Positions 18,998 to 31,492 are shown, counted from the first letter of the stretch. The stretch: 64,000 nt of DNA from Streptomyces sp. NBC_00457 (GCF_036014015.1 NZ_CP107905.1:8742001-8806000), one strand, 5' to 3'. Numbers and translations are program-made. The notes: generated by a model from the sequence alone, not told the origin.

Positions 18998-21669
18998 TGG
19001 AGTCGGCTGAGATCCGCCGCCGCTGGCTGAGCTTCTTCGAGGAGCGCGGGCACACCGTCGTCCCTTCGGCGTCGCTCATCGCGGACGACCCGACTCTGCT
19101 CCTCGTCCCGGCCGGCATGGTGCCCTTCAAGCCCTACTTCCTGGGCGAGGTGAAGCCGCCGTACGCCCGCGCCACCAGCGTGCAGAAGTGCGTGCGCACG
19201 CCGGACATCGAAGAGGTCGGCAAGACCACCCGGCACGGCACGTTCTTCCAGATGTGCGGCAACTTCTCCTTCGGCGACTACTTCAAGGAAGGCGCCATCA
19301 AGTACGCCTGGGAGCTGCTCACCAGCCCCCAGGACAAGGGTGGTTACGGCCTGGACCCCGAGCGCCTGTGGATCACCGTCTACAAGGACGACGACGAGGC
19401 CGAGCGGATCTGGCACGAGATCGTCGGCGTGCCCAAGGAGCGCATCCAGCGCCTGGGCATGAAGGACAACTACTGGTCCATGGGCGTCCCCGGCCCGTGC
19501 GGCCCCTGTTCCGAGATCAACTACGACCGCGGCCCCGAGTTCGGCGTCGAGGGCGGGCCCGCCGTCAACGACGAGCGGTACGTGGAGATCTGGAACCTCG
19601 TCTTCATGCAGTACGAGCGCGGCGAGGGCATCGGCAAGGACAACTTCGAGATCCTGGGCGACCTGCCGAGCAAGAACATCGACACGGGCCTCGGCATGGA
19701 GCGCCTCGCCATGATTCTGCAGGGCGTGCAGAACATGTACGAGATCGACACCTCCATGGCCGTCATCAAGAAGGCCACCGAGCTGACCGGCGTGCACTAC
19801 GGCGCCGCCCACGAGTCGGACGTGTCCCTCCGCGTCGTCACGGACCACATGCGGACGTCCGTGATGCTCATCGGCGACGGCGTCACCCCCGGCAACGAGG
19901 GCCGTGGCTACGTCCTGCGCCGCATCATGCGCCGCGCCATCCGCAACATGCGCCTGCTCGGCGCCACCGGCCCGGTCGTCAAGGAACTGATCGACACGGT
20001 CATCGAGATGATGGGCCAGCAGTACCCCGAGCTCATCACCGACCGGGAGCGCATCGAGAAGGTCGCCCTCGCCGAGGAGAACGCCTTCCTCAAGACGCTG
20101 AAGGCCGGCACCAACATCCTCGACACGGCCGTCAGCGAGACCAAGCAGGCCGGTGGCACCGTCCTCGCCGGCGACAAGGCCTTCCTGCTCCACGACACCT
20201 GGGGCTTCCCGATCGACCTCACCCTGGAGATGGCCGCCGAACAGGGCCTCTCCGTGGACGAGGACGGCTTCCGCCGCCTGATGAAGGAGCAGCGGGAGCG
20301 CGCCAAGGCCGACGCCCAGTCCAAGAAGACCGGCCACGCCGGTACCGGCGCCTACCGTGAGATCGCCGACAGCGCCGGTGAGACCGAGTTCATCGGCTAC
20401 ACCGACACCGAGGGCGAGTCCACGATCGTCGGCATCCTCGTCGACGGCGTCTCCTCGCCGGCCGCCACCGAGGGCGACGAGGTCGAGATCGTCCTCGACC
20501 GCACCCCGTTCTACGCCGAGGGCGGCGGCCAGATCGGCGACACCGGCCGTATCAAGGTCGACACCGGCGCCGTGATCGAGATCCGCGACTGCCAGAAGCC
20601 GGTCCCGGGTGTGTACGTCCACAAGGGCGTCGTCCAGGTCGGCGAGGTCACCGTCGGCGCCAAGGCCCAGGCCGCCATCGACGACCGGCGCCGCAAGGCC
20701 ATCGCCCGCGCCCACTCGGCGACGCACCTCACCCACCAGGCCCTGCGCGACGCCCTCGGCCCGACGGCCGCCCAGGCCGGTTCCGAGAACCAGCCCGGCC
20801 GCTTCCGATTCGACTTCGGTTCCCCGTCCGCCGTTCCCACGGCCGTGATGACCGACGTCGAGCAGAAGATCAACGAGGTGCTCGCCCGCGACCTGGACGT
20901 CCGCGCCGACGTCATGGGCATCGATGAGGCCAAGAAGCAGGGCGCCATCGCCGAGTTCGGCGAGAAGTACGGCGACCGGGTCCGCGTCGTCACCATCGGC
21001 GACTTCTCCAAGGAGCTGTGCGGCGGCACGCACGTGCACAACACCGCCCAGCTGGGCCTGGTGAAGCTGCTGGGCGAGTCGTCCATCGGCTCGGGTGTCC
21101 GTCGTATCGAGGCTCTGGTCGGCGTGGACGCCTACAACTTCCTCGCCCGCGAGCACACGGTCGTCGCCCAGCTCCAGGAGCTGATCAAGGGCCGTCCGGA
21201 GGAGCTCCCGGAGAAGGTCTCCGCCATGCTCGGCAAGCTGAAGGACGCCGAGAAGGAGATCGAGAAGTTCCGCGCCGAGAAGGTTCTCCAGGCCGCCGCC
21301 GGTCTCGTCGAGTCCGCCAAGGACGTCCGCGGCGTCGCTCTCGTCACCGGCCAGGTCCCGGACGGCACCACCGCCGACGACCTGCGCAAGCTGGTCCTCG
21401 ACGTACGCGGCCGTATCCAGGGAGGACGGGCCGCCGTGGTCGCCCTGTTCACCGTGGCGGGCGGCAAGCCGCTGACGGTCATCGCCACCAACGACGCCGC
21501 CCGCGAGCGCGGCCTGAAGGCCGGCGACCTGGTCCGTGCCGCCGCCAAGACCCTCGGCGGCGGCGGTGGCGGCAAGCCGGACCTCGCCCAGGGCGGCGGC
21601 CAGAACCCGGCCGCCGTCGGCGAGGCCGTCGACGCCGTCGAGCGCCTCGTGGCGGAAACGGCCAAGTGA
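18997..21669 (+). CDS. alaS: Alanyl-tRNA synthetase
   Basis: 890-residue class II synthetase charging and proofreading tRNA-Ala. The aminoacylation domain (1-about 240) shows [18 protein letters not shown]. The editing domain has the zinc-binding HSATH ([12 protein letters not shown]) and CGGTH motifs (about residues 570-680). A C-Ala domain with the glycine-rich [15 protein letters not shown] closes the protein. Start overlaps the preceding stop by one base; its stop overlaps the GTG of ruvX. Confidence 0.98.
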   Translation: MESAEIRRRWLSFFEERGHTVVPSASLIADDPTLLLVPAGMVPFKPYFLGEVKPPYARATSVQKCVRTPDIEEVGKTTRHGTFFQMCGNFSFGDYFKEGAIKYAWELLTSPQDKGGYGLDPERLWITVYKDDDEAERIWHEIVGVPKERIQRLGMKDNYWSMGVPGPCGPCSEINYDRGPEFGVEGGPAVNDERYVEIWNLVFMQYERGEGIGKDNFEILGDLPSKNIDTGLGMERLAMILQGVQNMYEIDTSMAVIKKATELTGVHYGAAHESDVSLRVVTDHMRTSVMLIGDGVTPGNEGRGYVLRRIMRRAIRNMRLLGATGPVVKELIDTVIEMMGQQYPELITDRERIEKVALAEENAFLKTLKAGTNILDTAVSETKQAGGTVLAGDKAFLLHDTWGFPIDLTLEMAAEQGLSVDEDGFRRLMKEQRERAKADAQSKKTGHAGTGAYREIADSAGETEFIGYTDTEGESTIVGILVDGVSSPAATEGDEVEIVLDRTPFYAEGGGQIGDTGRIKVDTGAVIEIRDCQKPVPGVYVHKGVVQVGEVTVGAKAQAAIDDRRRKAIARAHSATHLTHQALRDALGPTAAQAGSENQPGRFRFDFGSPSAVPTAVMTDVEQKINEVLARDLDVRADVMGIDEAKKQGAIAEFGEKYGDRVRVVTIGDFSKELCGGTHVHNTAQLGLVKLLGESSIGSGVRRIEALVGVDAYNFLAREHTVVAQLQELIKGRPEELPEKVSAMLGKLKDAEKEIEKFRAEKVLQAAAGLVESAKDVRGVALVTGQVPDGTTADDLRKLVLDVRGRIQGGRAAVVALFTVAGGKPLTVIATNDAARERGLKAGDLVRAAAKTLGGGGGGKPDLAQGGGQNPAAVGEAVDAVERLVAETAK

Positions 21670-22151
21670 GCGGCGCCGAACACGTTATGCGCCGCGGCCG
21701 TCGCCTCGCGATCGACGTCGGGGACGCCCGCATCGGGGTCGCCTCGTGCGACCCCGACGGGATCCTCGCCACACCGGTGGAGACGGTCCCAGGACGTGAC
21801 ATCCCGGCCGCCCACCGCCGGCTCAGGCAACTCGTCGAGGAGTACGAGCCGATCGAAGTCGTCGTCGGCCTTCCTCGCTCCCTCAAGGGGGGCGAGGGCC
21901 CGGCCGCGGTCAAGGTTCGCGCCTTCGCCCAGGAGCTGGCCAAAGGCATCGCGCCGGTGTCTGTCAGACTCGTGGACGAACGCATGACCACGGTGACGGC
22001 CAGTCAGGGACTGCGCGCCTCGGGCGTGTCGTCGAAGAAGGGCCGGTCCGTCATCGACCAGGTAGCCGCTGTGATCATCTTGCAGCAGGCGCTCGAATCC
22101 GAACGGGTGTCAGGTAAAGCCCCGGGCGAGGGCGTCGAAGTGGTCATCTGA
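21666..22151 (+). CDS. ruvX: RuvX/YqgF Holliday junction resolvase family protein
   Basis: RNase H-fold nuclease of 161 aa (pre-16S rRNA processing/Holliday junction resolvase family). Conserved blocks are [34 protein letters not shown] and [12 protein letters not shown], holding the acidic active-site residues. The GTG at 21,666 overlaps the alaS stop (GTGA); an ATG at 21,687 giving 154 aa is the alternative start. mltG follows after 121 bases. Confidence 0.93.
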   Translation: MSGAEHVMRRGRRLAIDVGDARIGVASCDPDGILATPVETVPGRDIPAAHRRLRQLVEEYEPIEVVVGLPRSLKGGEGPAAVKVRAFAQELAKGIAPVSVRLVDERMTTVTASQGLRASGVSSKKGRSVIDQVAAVIILQQALESERVSGKAPGEGVEVVI

Positions 22152-22272
22152 TCGCGATACGGTAACGTTCCGCGCGATGCGGCGGTGTTCGAACAGCCAC
22201 CGCACAAAGAGAGGCGGGACGGAAGCCGAGCCGAAAGCCGCGCGACCGCCGCCTCGCGGCTCTAGGGGATCG

Positions 22273-23931
22273 ATGACTGAGTATGGCCGGGGCCAAGGCT
22301 CCGAACCGTGGCATCCGGAGGACCCGTTGTTCGGGGACGGCGGATGGGAAGGGCAGCAGCAGGGCCACGCGGCTCAGCAGCCTGCCTACGGCGGCCAGCC
22401 GCAGCACTATCCGCAGCAGCCGCAGCAGCCCCAGTACGGCGACTGGGGCACCGGCGAGCAGTCCGGATACGACCAGTCGCAGCAGCAGTACCAGCAGCAG
22501 TACGACCCGCAGCAGTACGGCGGCCAGGGGCACCAGCAGTACGACGAGAACGGCTGGCCGACCGGCACGCACGCGCAGACCCCGTACCCCGACCCGGCGG
22601 ACCCTTACGGCCAGCAGGCCGTGGGCTACGACGGGCAGCAGCCCGACTACTACGGCACACCCGATGCCTACCCGCCGCCGGAGCCACCGAGCCGACGGCG
22701 CGAGGAGCCGGAACAGCGGCCCGACTGGGACCCCGGCCCCGACCAGGGCGAGCACGCATTCTTCGCGGGCGGGGACGATGACGACGACTCCGACGAGCCC
22801 GGGGACGGCGGCGGGCGCGGCGACCGGCGGAGCAAGGGCGGCAAGCCCAAGAAGCGCCGCAGCGGATGCGCCTGCCTGGTGGTCGTCCTGGTCTTCGGCG
22901 GCGGCCTGGCCGGTGTCGGGTACTTCGGCTACCAGTTCTACCAGGATCGATTCGGCGCGGCGCCGGACTACGCGGGTGACGGCAGCAGCGAGTCGGTGAG
23001 CGTCACCATCCCCAAGGGCGCCGGCGGCTACGCCATCGGTCAGGAGCTGAAGAAGCTGGGCGTCGTCAAGAGCGTCGACGCGTTCGTGTCCGCCCAGTCG
23101 CAGAATCCCGACGGCAACAAGATCCAGGCCGGCGTCTATCTCATGAAGAAGGAGATGTCCGCCGCCAGCGCCGTCGAGCTGATGCTCGACCCCAAGAGCC
23201 AGAACAATCTGATCGTCCGCGAGGGCGAGCGGAACACGTCGGTCTACAAGGCGATCGACAAGCGCCTCGAACTGTCGGCGGGCACCACGGCGAAGGCCGC
23301 GAAGGCGAAGTACAAGGACCTCGGGCTGCCCGACTGGGCGTTGGACCAGCCGAACGTGAAGGACCCGCTGGAAGGATTCCTCTATCCCTCCAGCTACGGG
23401 GTAAGCAAGGGGCAGAAGCCGGAGACCATCTTGAAGGAGATGGTCACCCGGGCCAGCGACACGTACGAAGAGCTCGGCCTGGAGAAGAAGGCCGAGAGCC
23501 TGGGTCTCGACGGCCCCTGGCAGCTGCTCACCGTGGCGAGCCTGGCGCAGGCCGAGGGCACGAGCCATGACGACTTCCGCAAGATGGCCGAGGTCGTCTA
23601 CAACCGCCTCAAGCCCGGGAACCCCGAGACCTACGGCTCTCTGGAGTTCGACTCCACGTACAACTACATCAAGAATCAGAGCAAGATCGACCTGTCGATC
23701 GCCGAGCTGAGGCAGTACAACAACCCGTACAACACGTACTACGTCAAGGGGCTGCCCCCCGGCCCCATCGACAACCCCGGCGCGGAAGCGCTCAAGGGTG
23801 CGCTCAATCCGACGGACGAGGGCTGGTACTACTTCATCTCGCTGGACGGCAAGACCAGCAAGTTCACCAAGACGCTCGCGGAGCACGAGAAGCTGGTCGA
23901 CCAGTTCAACGCGTCGAGGAGCGGAGACTGA
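22273..23931 (+). CDS. mltG: Endolytic murein transglycosylase MltG (YceG-like)
   Basis: 552-residue cell-wall enzyme that cleaves nascent glycan strands. The ATG at 22,273 follows GGGGA. The first 195 residues are cytoplasmic and unusual: Gln/Tyr/Gly/Pro-rich (repeated QQ, QQY), then a Glu/Asp-rich stretch and a basic patch. One membrane segment lies at about 199-222. The extracytoplasmic YceG domain follows, with the catalytic Glu in ASLAQAEGTSHDD and LEFDSTYNY. aroE begins five bases after the stop. Confidence 0.93.
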   Translation: MTEYGRGQGSEPWHPEDPLFGDGGWEGQQQGHAAQQPAYGGQPQHYPQQPQQPQYGDWGTGEQSGYDQSQQQYQQQYDPQQYGGQGHQQYDENGWPTGTHAQTPYPDPADPYGQQAVGYDGQQPDYYGTPDAYPPPEPPSRRREEPEQRPDWDPGPDQGEHAFFAGGDDDDDSDEPGDGGGRGDRRSKGGKPKKRRSGCACLVVVLVFGGGLAGVGYFGYQFYQDRFGAAPDYAGDGSSESVSVTIPKGAGGYAIGQELKKLGVVKSVDAFVSAQSQNPDGNKIQAGVYLMKKEMSAASAVELMLDPKSQNNLIVREGERNTSVYKAIDKRLELSAGTTAKAAKAKYKDLGLPDWALDQPNVKDPLEGFLYPSSYGVSKGQKPETILKEMVTRASDTYEELGLEKKAESLGLDGPWQLLTVASLAQAEGTSHDDFRKMAEVVYNRLKPGNPETYGSLEFDSTYNYIKNQSKIDLSIAELRQYNNPYNTYYVKGLPPGPIDNPGAEALKGALNPTDEGWYYFISLDGKTSKFTKTLAEHEKLVDQFNASRSGD

Positions 23932-23936
23932 ACTCC

Positions 23937-24776
23937 ATGACAGCTCGGGCAACTGACGCCCGCCGTGCCGCCGTGCTCGGTTCGCCCATCGCCCACTCGC
24001 TGTCCCCGGTGCTGCACCGCGCCGCCTATGAGGCACTGGGGCTGACCGGCTGGTCGTACGACCGGTTCGAGGTCGACGAGTCGACGCTGCCCGGGTTCTT
24101 CAAGGGGCTCGGGCCGGAGTGGGCGGGACTGTCGCTGACCATGCCGCTGAAGCGCGCCGTGATCCCGCTGCTCGACGAGATCAGCGAGACGGCTGCCTCG
24201 GTCGAGGCGGTCAATACGGTCGTGTTCACCGAGGACGGCCGCCGTGTCGGCGACAACACCGACATCCCGGGCATGATCGGCGCCCTGCGCGAGCGCGGGA
24301 TCGAGCAGGTCGACTCCGCCGCGATCCTCGGCGCCGGTGCGACCGCCTCGTCCGCGCTGGCGGCGCTGGCCCGGATCTGCACCGGCGAGGTCGTCGCCTA
24401 CGTCCGCAGCGAGGAACGTGCCGCCGAGATGCGGCAGTGGGGCCAGCGGCTCGACATCGAGGTGCGTACGGCCAACTGGGCGGACGCAGCCGAGGCGCTG
24501 CGCCGCCCGCTGGTCATCGCCACCACCCCGGCCGGTACGACCGACGCCCTCGCCTCCGCCGTGCCGGAACGGCCCGCCACCCTGTTCGACGTCCTCTACG
24601 ACCCGTGGCCGACCGCACTGGCGGCGCGCTGGTCGGCGTACGGCGGGGCCGTCGTCAGCGGGCTCGACCTGTTGCTGCACCAGGCGGTGCTCCAGGTGGA
24701 GCAGATGACTGGGCTGGCCCCGGCGCCGCTGGATGCCATGCGAAAAGCGGGCGAACACATGCTCGACGCCCGCTAA
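23937..24776 (+). CDS. aroE: Shikimate dehydrogenase
   Basis: NADPH-dependent reduction of 3-dehydroshikimate to shikimate, aromatic amino acid pathway. 279 aa; substrate-binding GSPIAHSLSPVLHRAAY at the N-terminus, NTDIPG with the conserved Asp, and the nucleotide-binding GAGATASSALAALA. It is five bases behind mltG and ahead of the aro cluster aroC-aroK-aroB, from which it is separated by a small membrane protein gene. Confidence 0.94.
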   Translation: MTARATDARRAAVLGSPIAHSLSPVLHRAAYEALGLTGWSYDRFEVDESTLPGFFKGLGPEWAGLSLTMPLKRAVIPLLDEISETAASVEAVNTVVFTEDGRRVGDNTDIPGMIGALRERGIEQVDSAAILGAGATASSALAALARICTGEVVAYVRSEERAAEMRQWGQRLDIEVRTANWADAAEALRRPLVIATTPAGTTDALASAVPERPATLFDVLYDPWPTALAARWSAYGGAVVSGLDLLLHQAVLQVEQMTGLAPAPLDAMRKAGEHMLDAR

Positions 24777-24827
24777 GATCCCTTCCGGTTCCGCAGGGGG
24801 CGGACCACCGGAGGGGGAGAGACATCC

Positions 24828-25172
24828 ATGGCCACAGGTATGCCGCTGGCGTCCGTGAAGGGCGAGATTTTCGAGGCCGTGCTGCACTTCTTGCCGGACT
24901 GGGTGCAGATCACCGTGCTCGCACTCGTCGTGCTGGCCGTCGTCGCGTCCTGGGTCGTCAAGCTGAAGCGCAAGCTCGCTCACCGGCGTGCGGTGCGGCA
25001 GGGGGTGCCCGTGCACGCGGCGGCGCAGTACGGACAGGGACGCGGGGCGGACTACCTGGGGGCCTACGCGCCACAGCAGGCGCCGGCCGGCGGTTCCGGT
25101 CAGCAGGAGAGCGGTGCCGATTTCCTGGGTGCCTACGCCCCGCAGCAGCGTCAGGGGAACGGCTCCGCGTGA
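24828..25172 (+). CDS. Small single-pass membrane protein with a repeated GADxLGAYAPQQ motif
   Basis: 114 residues; ATG preceded by GGAGGGGGAGAG. An amphipathic N-terminus, one membrane segment (about residues 27-47, QITVLALVVLAVVASWVV), a basic stretch, then a tail holding GADYLGAYAPQQ (about 64-75) and GADFLGAYAPQQ (about 94-105). I do not recognise a function. Position between aroE and aroC is conserved in Streptomyces as I remember it. Low similarity to characterised families. Confidence 0.7.
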   Translation: MATGMPLASVKGEIFEAVLHFLPDWVQITVLALVVLAVVASWVVKLKRKLAHRRAVRQGVPVHAAAQYGQGRGADYLGAYAPQQAPAGGSGQQESGADFLGAYAPQQRQGNGSA

Positions 25173-25344
25173 CCCGCTGCCGGCCACTTCCCGTCCGCCT
25201 GATGGACCGGCGGCCTGATCAGCGCCCCGGACGTGGGAGGATCGGAGGTGGCGGGCCAGGGCCGCGCACTTGGTCACGCCGTTGCCGTATGCGAGGACGC
25301 GCGTACGCAGGGCAGGACGAGGGCGCGAGCATCGAGGAGCACCG

Positions 25345-26525
25345 TTGAGCAGGTTGCGCTGGCTGACCGCGGGGGAGTCGCACGGCCCCGCACTCGTCGC
25401 GACGCTGGAGGGCCTTCCCGCCGGCGTGCCGATCACCACGGAGATGGTGGCGGACCACCTGGCCAGGCGGCGGCTCGGCTATGGACGCGGTGCCCGGATG
25501 AAGTTCGAGCAGGACCAGGTCACGTTCCTCGGCGGTGTCCGGCACGGTCTGACCCTCGGTTCCCCGGTCGCGATCATGGTGGGCAACACCGAGTGGCCGA
25601 AGTGGGAGCAGGTCATGGCGGCCGACCCCATCGACCCCGAGATCCTGGCGGGGCTCGCGCGCAACGCCCCGCTGACCCGCCCGCGCCCCGGCCACGCCGA
25701 CCTCGCCGGCATGCAGAAGTACGGCTTCGACGAGGCCCGTCCGATCCTGGAGCGCGCCTCCGCCCGGGAGACCGCGGCCCGGGTGGCGCTGGGCGCGGTG
25801 GCCCGGTCGTACCTGAAGGAGACGGCCGGGATCGAGATCGTCAGCCACGTCGTCGAGCTGTGCTCGGTGAAGGCGCCGCAGGGTGTGTACCCCACGCCGG
25901 CCGACGTGGAGAAGCTGGACGCCGACCCGCTGCGCTGCCTGGACGCGGACACCTCCAAGGCGATGGTCGCCGAGGTCGACCAGGCCCACAAGGACGGCGA
26001 CACCCTCGGTGGCGTGGTGGAGATCCTGGCGTACGGGGTGCCCGTCGGCCTGGGCTCGCATGTGCACTGGGACCGCAAGCTGGACGCCCGCCTGGCGGGT
26101 GCGCTGATGGGCATCCAAGCGATCAAGGGTGTTGAGCTCGGTGACGGTTTCGAGCTGGCCCGGGTGCCGGGCTCGAAGGCGCACGACGAAATCGTGAACA
26201 CCCCGGAGGGCATCCGGCGGGTCTCCGGCCGCTCCGGCGGCACCGAAGGCGGCCTGACCACGGGTGAGCTGCTGCGGGTGCGGGCGGCGATGAAGCCGAT
26301 CGCGACCGTGCCGCGCGCCCTGCAGACGGTGGACGTGACCACCGGTGAGGCCACCCAGGCGCACCACCAGCGCTCCGACGTCTCCGCGGTTCCGGCCGCC
26401 GGTATCGTCGCGGAGGCGATGGTCGCCCTGGTCCTGGCGGATGCGGTGGCGGAGAAGTTCGGTGGCGACAACGTGGTCGAAACCCGCCGCAACGTGCGGT
26501 CCTACCTCGACAACCTGGCGATCCG

Positions 26526-26529
<4 letters not shown>
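25345..26529 (+). CDS. aroC: Chorismate synthase
   Basis: Last step of the shikimate pathway: EPSP to chorismate using reduced FMN. 394 aa from a TTG start that has GAGGAG five bases upstream; the protein then begins [18 protein letters not shown], the family N-terminus. FMN/substrate motifs include [11 protein letters not shown] and [12 protein letters not shown]. The TGA overlaps the aroK GTG (GTGA). Together with aroK and aroB it forms a tight operon. Confidence 0.96.
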
Positions 26530-28132
<1,603 letters not shown>

Positions 28133-28296
28133 GTCCTCCCGGGCGTCGTACGCCCTATATGCCTGTGGGCATGGGCACTTCGGACCGCCACCGGCCGTTC
28201 ACCAAACGGCGGCCGGGGACGGTACCGTTCGGTAGGGAGTGGGGTTCGGGCCCCGCTGCCAGCGCCCATTGCCTGTACGAGATGGAGTGGCACCGG

Positions 28297-29181
28297 ATGC
28301 AGCACGCAGTGGGTTCTCCGCTGCCGCCGCCCCACCAGCCGGGGCACGGACCGGCCGACGGCTGGTCGCCGGCCGCGCAGCAGCCGGGCCCGCACCAGGG
28401 GCCCGCCCCGGTGCCCCCGCCGCCTCCGGCTCCAGGTCCCGCCCCCGCGTCCCCGCCGCCTCCGGCGCCGGGCTTCACCGCCCCGCCCCCGCCGCACCAC
28501 ACCGTCCCGCAGCACACGTCGGCTCCACCCACGCCGGAGACCACGGGCCATGTGCCCCTGCCCCCCGGCGGCCCGGTCGCCGTGCCGACCACACCGCCCG
28601 CCACCGCGGCCCCCGACCCCACGAACACCACCCTCGCGGTGCTCCTCATCGGCCCGGCGGGGGCCGGCAAGACCAGCGTCGCCAAGTACTGGGCGGACCA
28701 CCGACGGGTCCCCACCGCCCACATCAGCCTCGACGACGTACGTGAATGGGTCCGCTCCGGCTTCGCCGATCCGCAGTCCGGGTGGAACGACCACTCGGAG
28801 GCCCAGTACCGCCTGGCCCGCCGCACCTGCGGCTTCGCCGCCCGCAACTTCCTCGCCAACGGCATCTCCTGCATCCTCGACGACGCCGTCTTCCCCGACC
28901 GCCCCGTAGTCGGCCTGGGCGGCTGGAAGCGCCACGTCGGCCCCGGCCTCCTCCCCGTCGTCCTCCTCCCGGGCCTCGACATCGTCCTCGAACGCAACGC
29001 CCACCGCACAGGCAACCGCCGCCTCACCGACGAAGAGGTAGCCCGCATCCACGGCCGCATGGCCGGCTGGTACGGCTCCGGCCTCCCCATCATCGACAAC
29101 TCCCAGATGGACGTCCCCCAGACAGCCCGGGTCCTGGACGACGTACTGGCACGTTCCATTGCCAGCCCACCCCAGTGGTAG
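28297..29181 (+). CDS. P-loop ATP-binding protein with a proline-rich N-terminus
   Basis: 294 residues from ATG 28,297 (GGAG upstream). Residues 1-108 are almost wholly Pro/Ala/Gly/His and probably disordered. A kinase-like P-loop domain follows: Walker A GPAGAGKTS at 119-127, LDDVREWVRSG, and CILDDAVFPDR as a Walker B-like strand, RNAHRTGNRRL as a possible lid. The domain resembles zeta-toxin/AAA_33 and small-molecule kinases; the substrate is unknown. It follows aroB at a distance and is itself followed by a dispersed repeat. Confidence 0.75.
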   Translation: MQHAVGSPLPPPHQPGHGPADGWSPAAQQPGPHQGPAPVPPPPPAPGPAPASPPPPAPGFTAPPPPHHTVPQHTSAPPTPETTGHVPLPPGGPVAVPTTPPATAAPDPTNTTLAVLLIGPAGAGKTSVAKYWADHRRVPTAHISLDDVREWVRSGFADPQSGWNDHSEAQYRLARRTCGFAARNFLANGISCILDDAVFPDRPVVGLGGWKRHVGPGLLPVVLLPGLDIVLERNAHRTGNRRLTDEEVARIHGRMAGWYGSGLPIIDNSQMDVPQTARVLDDVLARSIASPPQW

Positions 29182-29182
29182 T

Positions 29183-29222
29183 CGCCCCGAAGGGGCGCGG
29201 GGAACTGCGCGACCAACCCCCA
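29183..29222 (+). repeat. Dispersed Streptomyces intergenic repeat, copy 2
   Basis: Starts one base after the ATP-binding protein's stop: hairpin CGCCCC-GAA-GGGGCG followed by the shared core GGGGCGCGGGGAACTGCGCG and CCAACCCCCACCC. Same orientation as copy 1 at 3,696. Confidence 0.75.
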
Positions 29223-29320
29223 CCCACCCGCACCCGGCATACGACCCCGCGCGGCACCCCCTCCTCCGAACGGCTCCCTCCCAACCGGCACAAACCAGAC
29301 GACCCTCCTACGCTCGTGTC

Positions 29321-30427
29321 ATGTCAGAGGTGTACGCAGCCCGCCGAACCCGGCTCAGGGACCACTGCCAAGCCGGCGGCAGCCAATCCGCGCTGATCTC
29401 GCGCCCCGCCAACGTCCGCTACCTAGCGGGCACCGACCCCCACGGCGCCGTGCTGCTCCTCGGCAAGACCGAAGACGTGCTCGTGTGCGCCGACCCGCCC
29501 GACCGCCGTCCCACCGAGGGCCGCCTCGACGAGGCGCTGCGGATCCACCCCCTCCCCGGCGCCGGAGGCGACGCCGCCGTCGCCGCGGCCGGCCTCGCAC
29601 AAGCGCAGGGCGGGGACTCCCTCGCCGTGGAGGAACATCACCTCACCGTGGCCCGTCACCGAGCCATCCGCTCGGTCGCCCCGCGCCTGCGCCTGACCGA
29701 CCTCGGTGGAGCCGTGGAGCAGCTCAGGGTCGTGAAGGACGAGGAGGAGATCTCCTGCATCCGCATCGGCGCCGAGATCGCCGACCAGGCCCTCGGTGAG
29801 CTCCTGGAGTCCATCCTCGTCGGCCGCACCGAACGTCACCTCGCCCTCGAACTGGAGCGACGGCTCATCGACCACGGCGCCGACGGCCCGGCCTTCGCCA
29901 CGTCCGTCGCCACCGGCCCGAACTCCGGCCGCCGGGCCCACCGGCCGACGGACCGGCGAGTGGAAGAGGGCGATTTCCTCTCCGTTTGCCTGGGAGCGAC
30001 GTACCGCGGATATCGCTGCGAGATCGGCCGCACCTTCGTGATCGGCACGTCTCCCGCGGACTGGCAGATCGAGCTGTACGACCTCGTCTTCGCCGCTCAG
30101 CGCGCCGGCAGGGAGGCCCTCGTACCCGGCGCCGCCTACCGGGACGTGGACCGTGCCGCACGCCAGGTGCTGGACTCCGCGGGCTGTACGGAGGGGCTCG
30201 CCCCGCTCACCGGTCACGGCGTCGGGCTCGAAATCGACGAGGACCCGCAGCTGGCCCCCGCGGCCATGGGTAAACTGGACGCTTGCGTGCCGGTCACCGT
30301 CGAACCGGGGGTCCACTTCCCGGGCCGGGGCGGTGTCCGGATCAATGACACGCTCGTCGTACGCCCCGAGGCGGACGGCGGACCCGAGCTACTCACCATC
30401 ACGACCAAGGAGCTGCTCGCGCTCTAG
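29321..30427 (+). CDS. M24 (Xaa-Pro peptidase) family protein with altered metal site
   Basis: 368-residue pita-bread-fold protein: creatinase N-like domain (1-about 140) and M24 domain (about 145-368). Aligned by eye with Xaa-Pro peptidases, only two of five metal ligands survive: the His of TGHGVG and the Glu of VTVEPG. The first Asp is Cys (SVCLG), the second is Glu (RCEIGRTF), and the last Glu is Asn (GVRINDT). It may be a weak peptidase, use another metal or be a binding protein. The ATG at 29,321 is the first with the full N-terminal domain. It lies upstream of efp, a conserved pairing. Confidence 0.85.
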   Translation: MSEVYAARRTRLRDHCQAGGSQSALISRPANVRYLAGTDPHGAVLLLGKTEDVLVCADPPDRRPTEGRLDEALRIHPLPGAGGDAAVAAAGLAQAQGGDSLAVEEHHLTVARHRAIRSVAPRLRLTDLGGAVEQLRVVKDEEEISCIRIGAEIADQALGELLESILVGRTERHLALELERRLIDHGADGPAFATSVATGPNSGRRAHRPTDRRVEEGDFLSVCLGATYRGYRCEIGRTFVIGTSPADWQIELYDLVFAAQRAGREALVPGAAYRDVDRAARQVLDSAGCTEGLAPLTGHGVGLEIDEDPQLAPAAMGKLDACVPVTVEPGVHFPGRGGVRINDTLVVRPEADGGPELLTITTKELLAL

Positions 30428-30486
30428 CGATTGAGCTGTGCGCCTGCGCCGGGGTCGTCCACGTCAGTCCAGGAGATTCCGCAACC

Positions 30487-31053
30487 GTGGCTTCCACGAA
30501 CGACCTCAAGAACGGCATGGTGCTCAAGCTCGATGGCGGCCAGCTCTGGTCCGTAGTCGAGTTCCAGCACGTCAAGCCCGGCAAGGGCCCGGCCTTCGTG
30601 CGCACCAAGCTCAAGAACGTGCTCTCCGGGAAGGTCGTCGACAAGACCTTCAACGCCGGCGTGAAGGTCGAGACGGCCACCGTCGACAAGCGGGACATGC
30701 AGTTCTCCTACATGGACGGCGACTACTTCGTCTTCATGGACATGGAGACCTACGACCAGCTGATGGTCGACCGCAAGGCCGTCGGCGACGCCGCCAACTT
30801 CCTGGTCGAGGGCTTCATGGCCACCGTCGCCCAGCACGAGGGCGAGGTGCTCTTCGTCGAGCTGCCGGCCGCCGTCGAGCTGACCATCCAGGAGACCGAG
30901 CCGGGCGTCCAGGGCGACCGCTCCACCGGTGGCACCAAGCCCGCCACCCTGGAGACCGGTCACCAGATCCAGGTCCCGCTCTTCATCACCACCGGTGAGA
31001 AGATCAAGGTCGACACCCGCACGAGCGACTACCTCGGCCGGGTGAACAGCTAA
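30487..31053 (+). CDS. efp: Elongation factor P
   Basis: 188-residue tRNA-mimic that rescues ribosomes stalled on polyproline. GTG start. Three beta-barrel domains; the tip loop at residues 31-35 is PGKGP, the palindromic loop with unmodified lysine (K33) reported as typical for actinobacterial EF-P. No EpmA/EpmB modification genes are seen nearby. nusB starts two bases after the stop (TTG), so efp-nusB is an operon. Confidence 0.96.
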   Translation: MASTNDLKNGMVLKLDGGQLWSVVEFQHVKPGKGPAFVRTKLKNVLSGKVVDKTFNAGVKVETATVDKRDMQFSYMDGDYFVFMDMETYDQLMVDRKAVGDAANFLVEGFMATVAQHEGEVLFVELPAAVELTIQETEPGVQGDRSTGGTKPATLETGHQIQVPLFITTGEKIKVDTRTSDYLGRVNS

Positions 31054-31054
31054 A

Positions 31055-31492
31055 TTGGCTGCCCGCAACACGGCCCGCAAGCGCGCCTTCCAGATCCTCT
31101 TCGAGGGCGACCAGCGCGGCGCCGACGTCCTCACGGTCCTCGCCGACTGGATCCGGCTCTCCCGGGACGACACCCGGCAGCCGCCGGTGAGCGAGTACAC
31201 GATGCAGCTGGTCGAGGGCTATGCGCAGCGCGCGAAGCGAATCGACGAGCTGATCGCGCAGTACTCGGTCGGCTGGACCCTCGACCGGATGCCGGTCGTG
31301 GACCGCAACATCCTGCGCCTCGGTGCGTACGAGCTGATCTGGGTCGACGAGACCCCGGACGCCGTCGTGCTCGACGAGATGGTGCAGCTGGCGAAGGAGT
31401 TCTCCACGGACGAGTCGCCCTCGTTCGTCAACGGCCTGCTCGGCCGTCTGAAGGACCTCAAGCCGTCGCTGCGCCGGGACGACGAGGCATGA
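31055..31492 (+). CDS. nusB: Transcription antitermination factor NusB
   Basis: 145-residue all-helical protein that binds boxA RNA with NusE (S10) during rRNA transcription. Begins TTG one base after efp; opening ARNTARKRAFQILFE and central LDRMPVVDRNILRLGAYEL are family hallmarks. Followed by two strong hairpins and converges with bldD. Confidence 0.96.
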   Translation: MAARNTARKRAFQILFEGDQRGADVLTVLADWIRLSRDDTRQPPVSEYTMQLVEGYAQRAKRIDELIAQYSVGWTLDRMPVVDRNILRLGAYELIWVDETPDAVVLDEMVQLAKEFSTDESPSFVNGLLGRLKDLKPSLRRDDEA

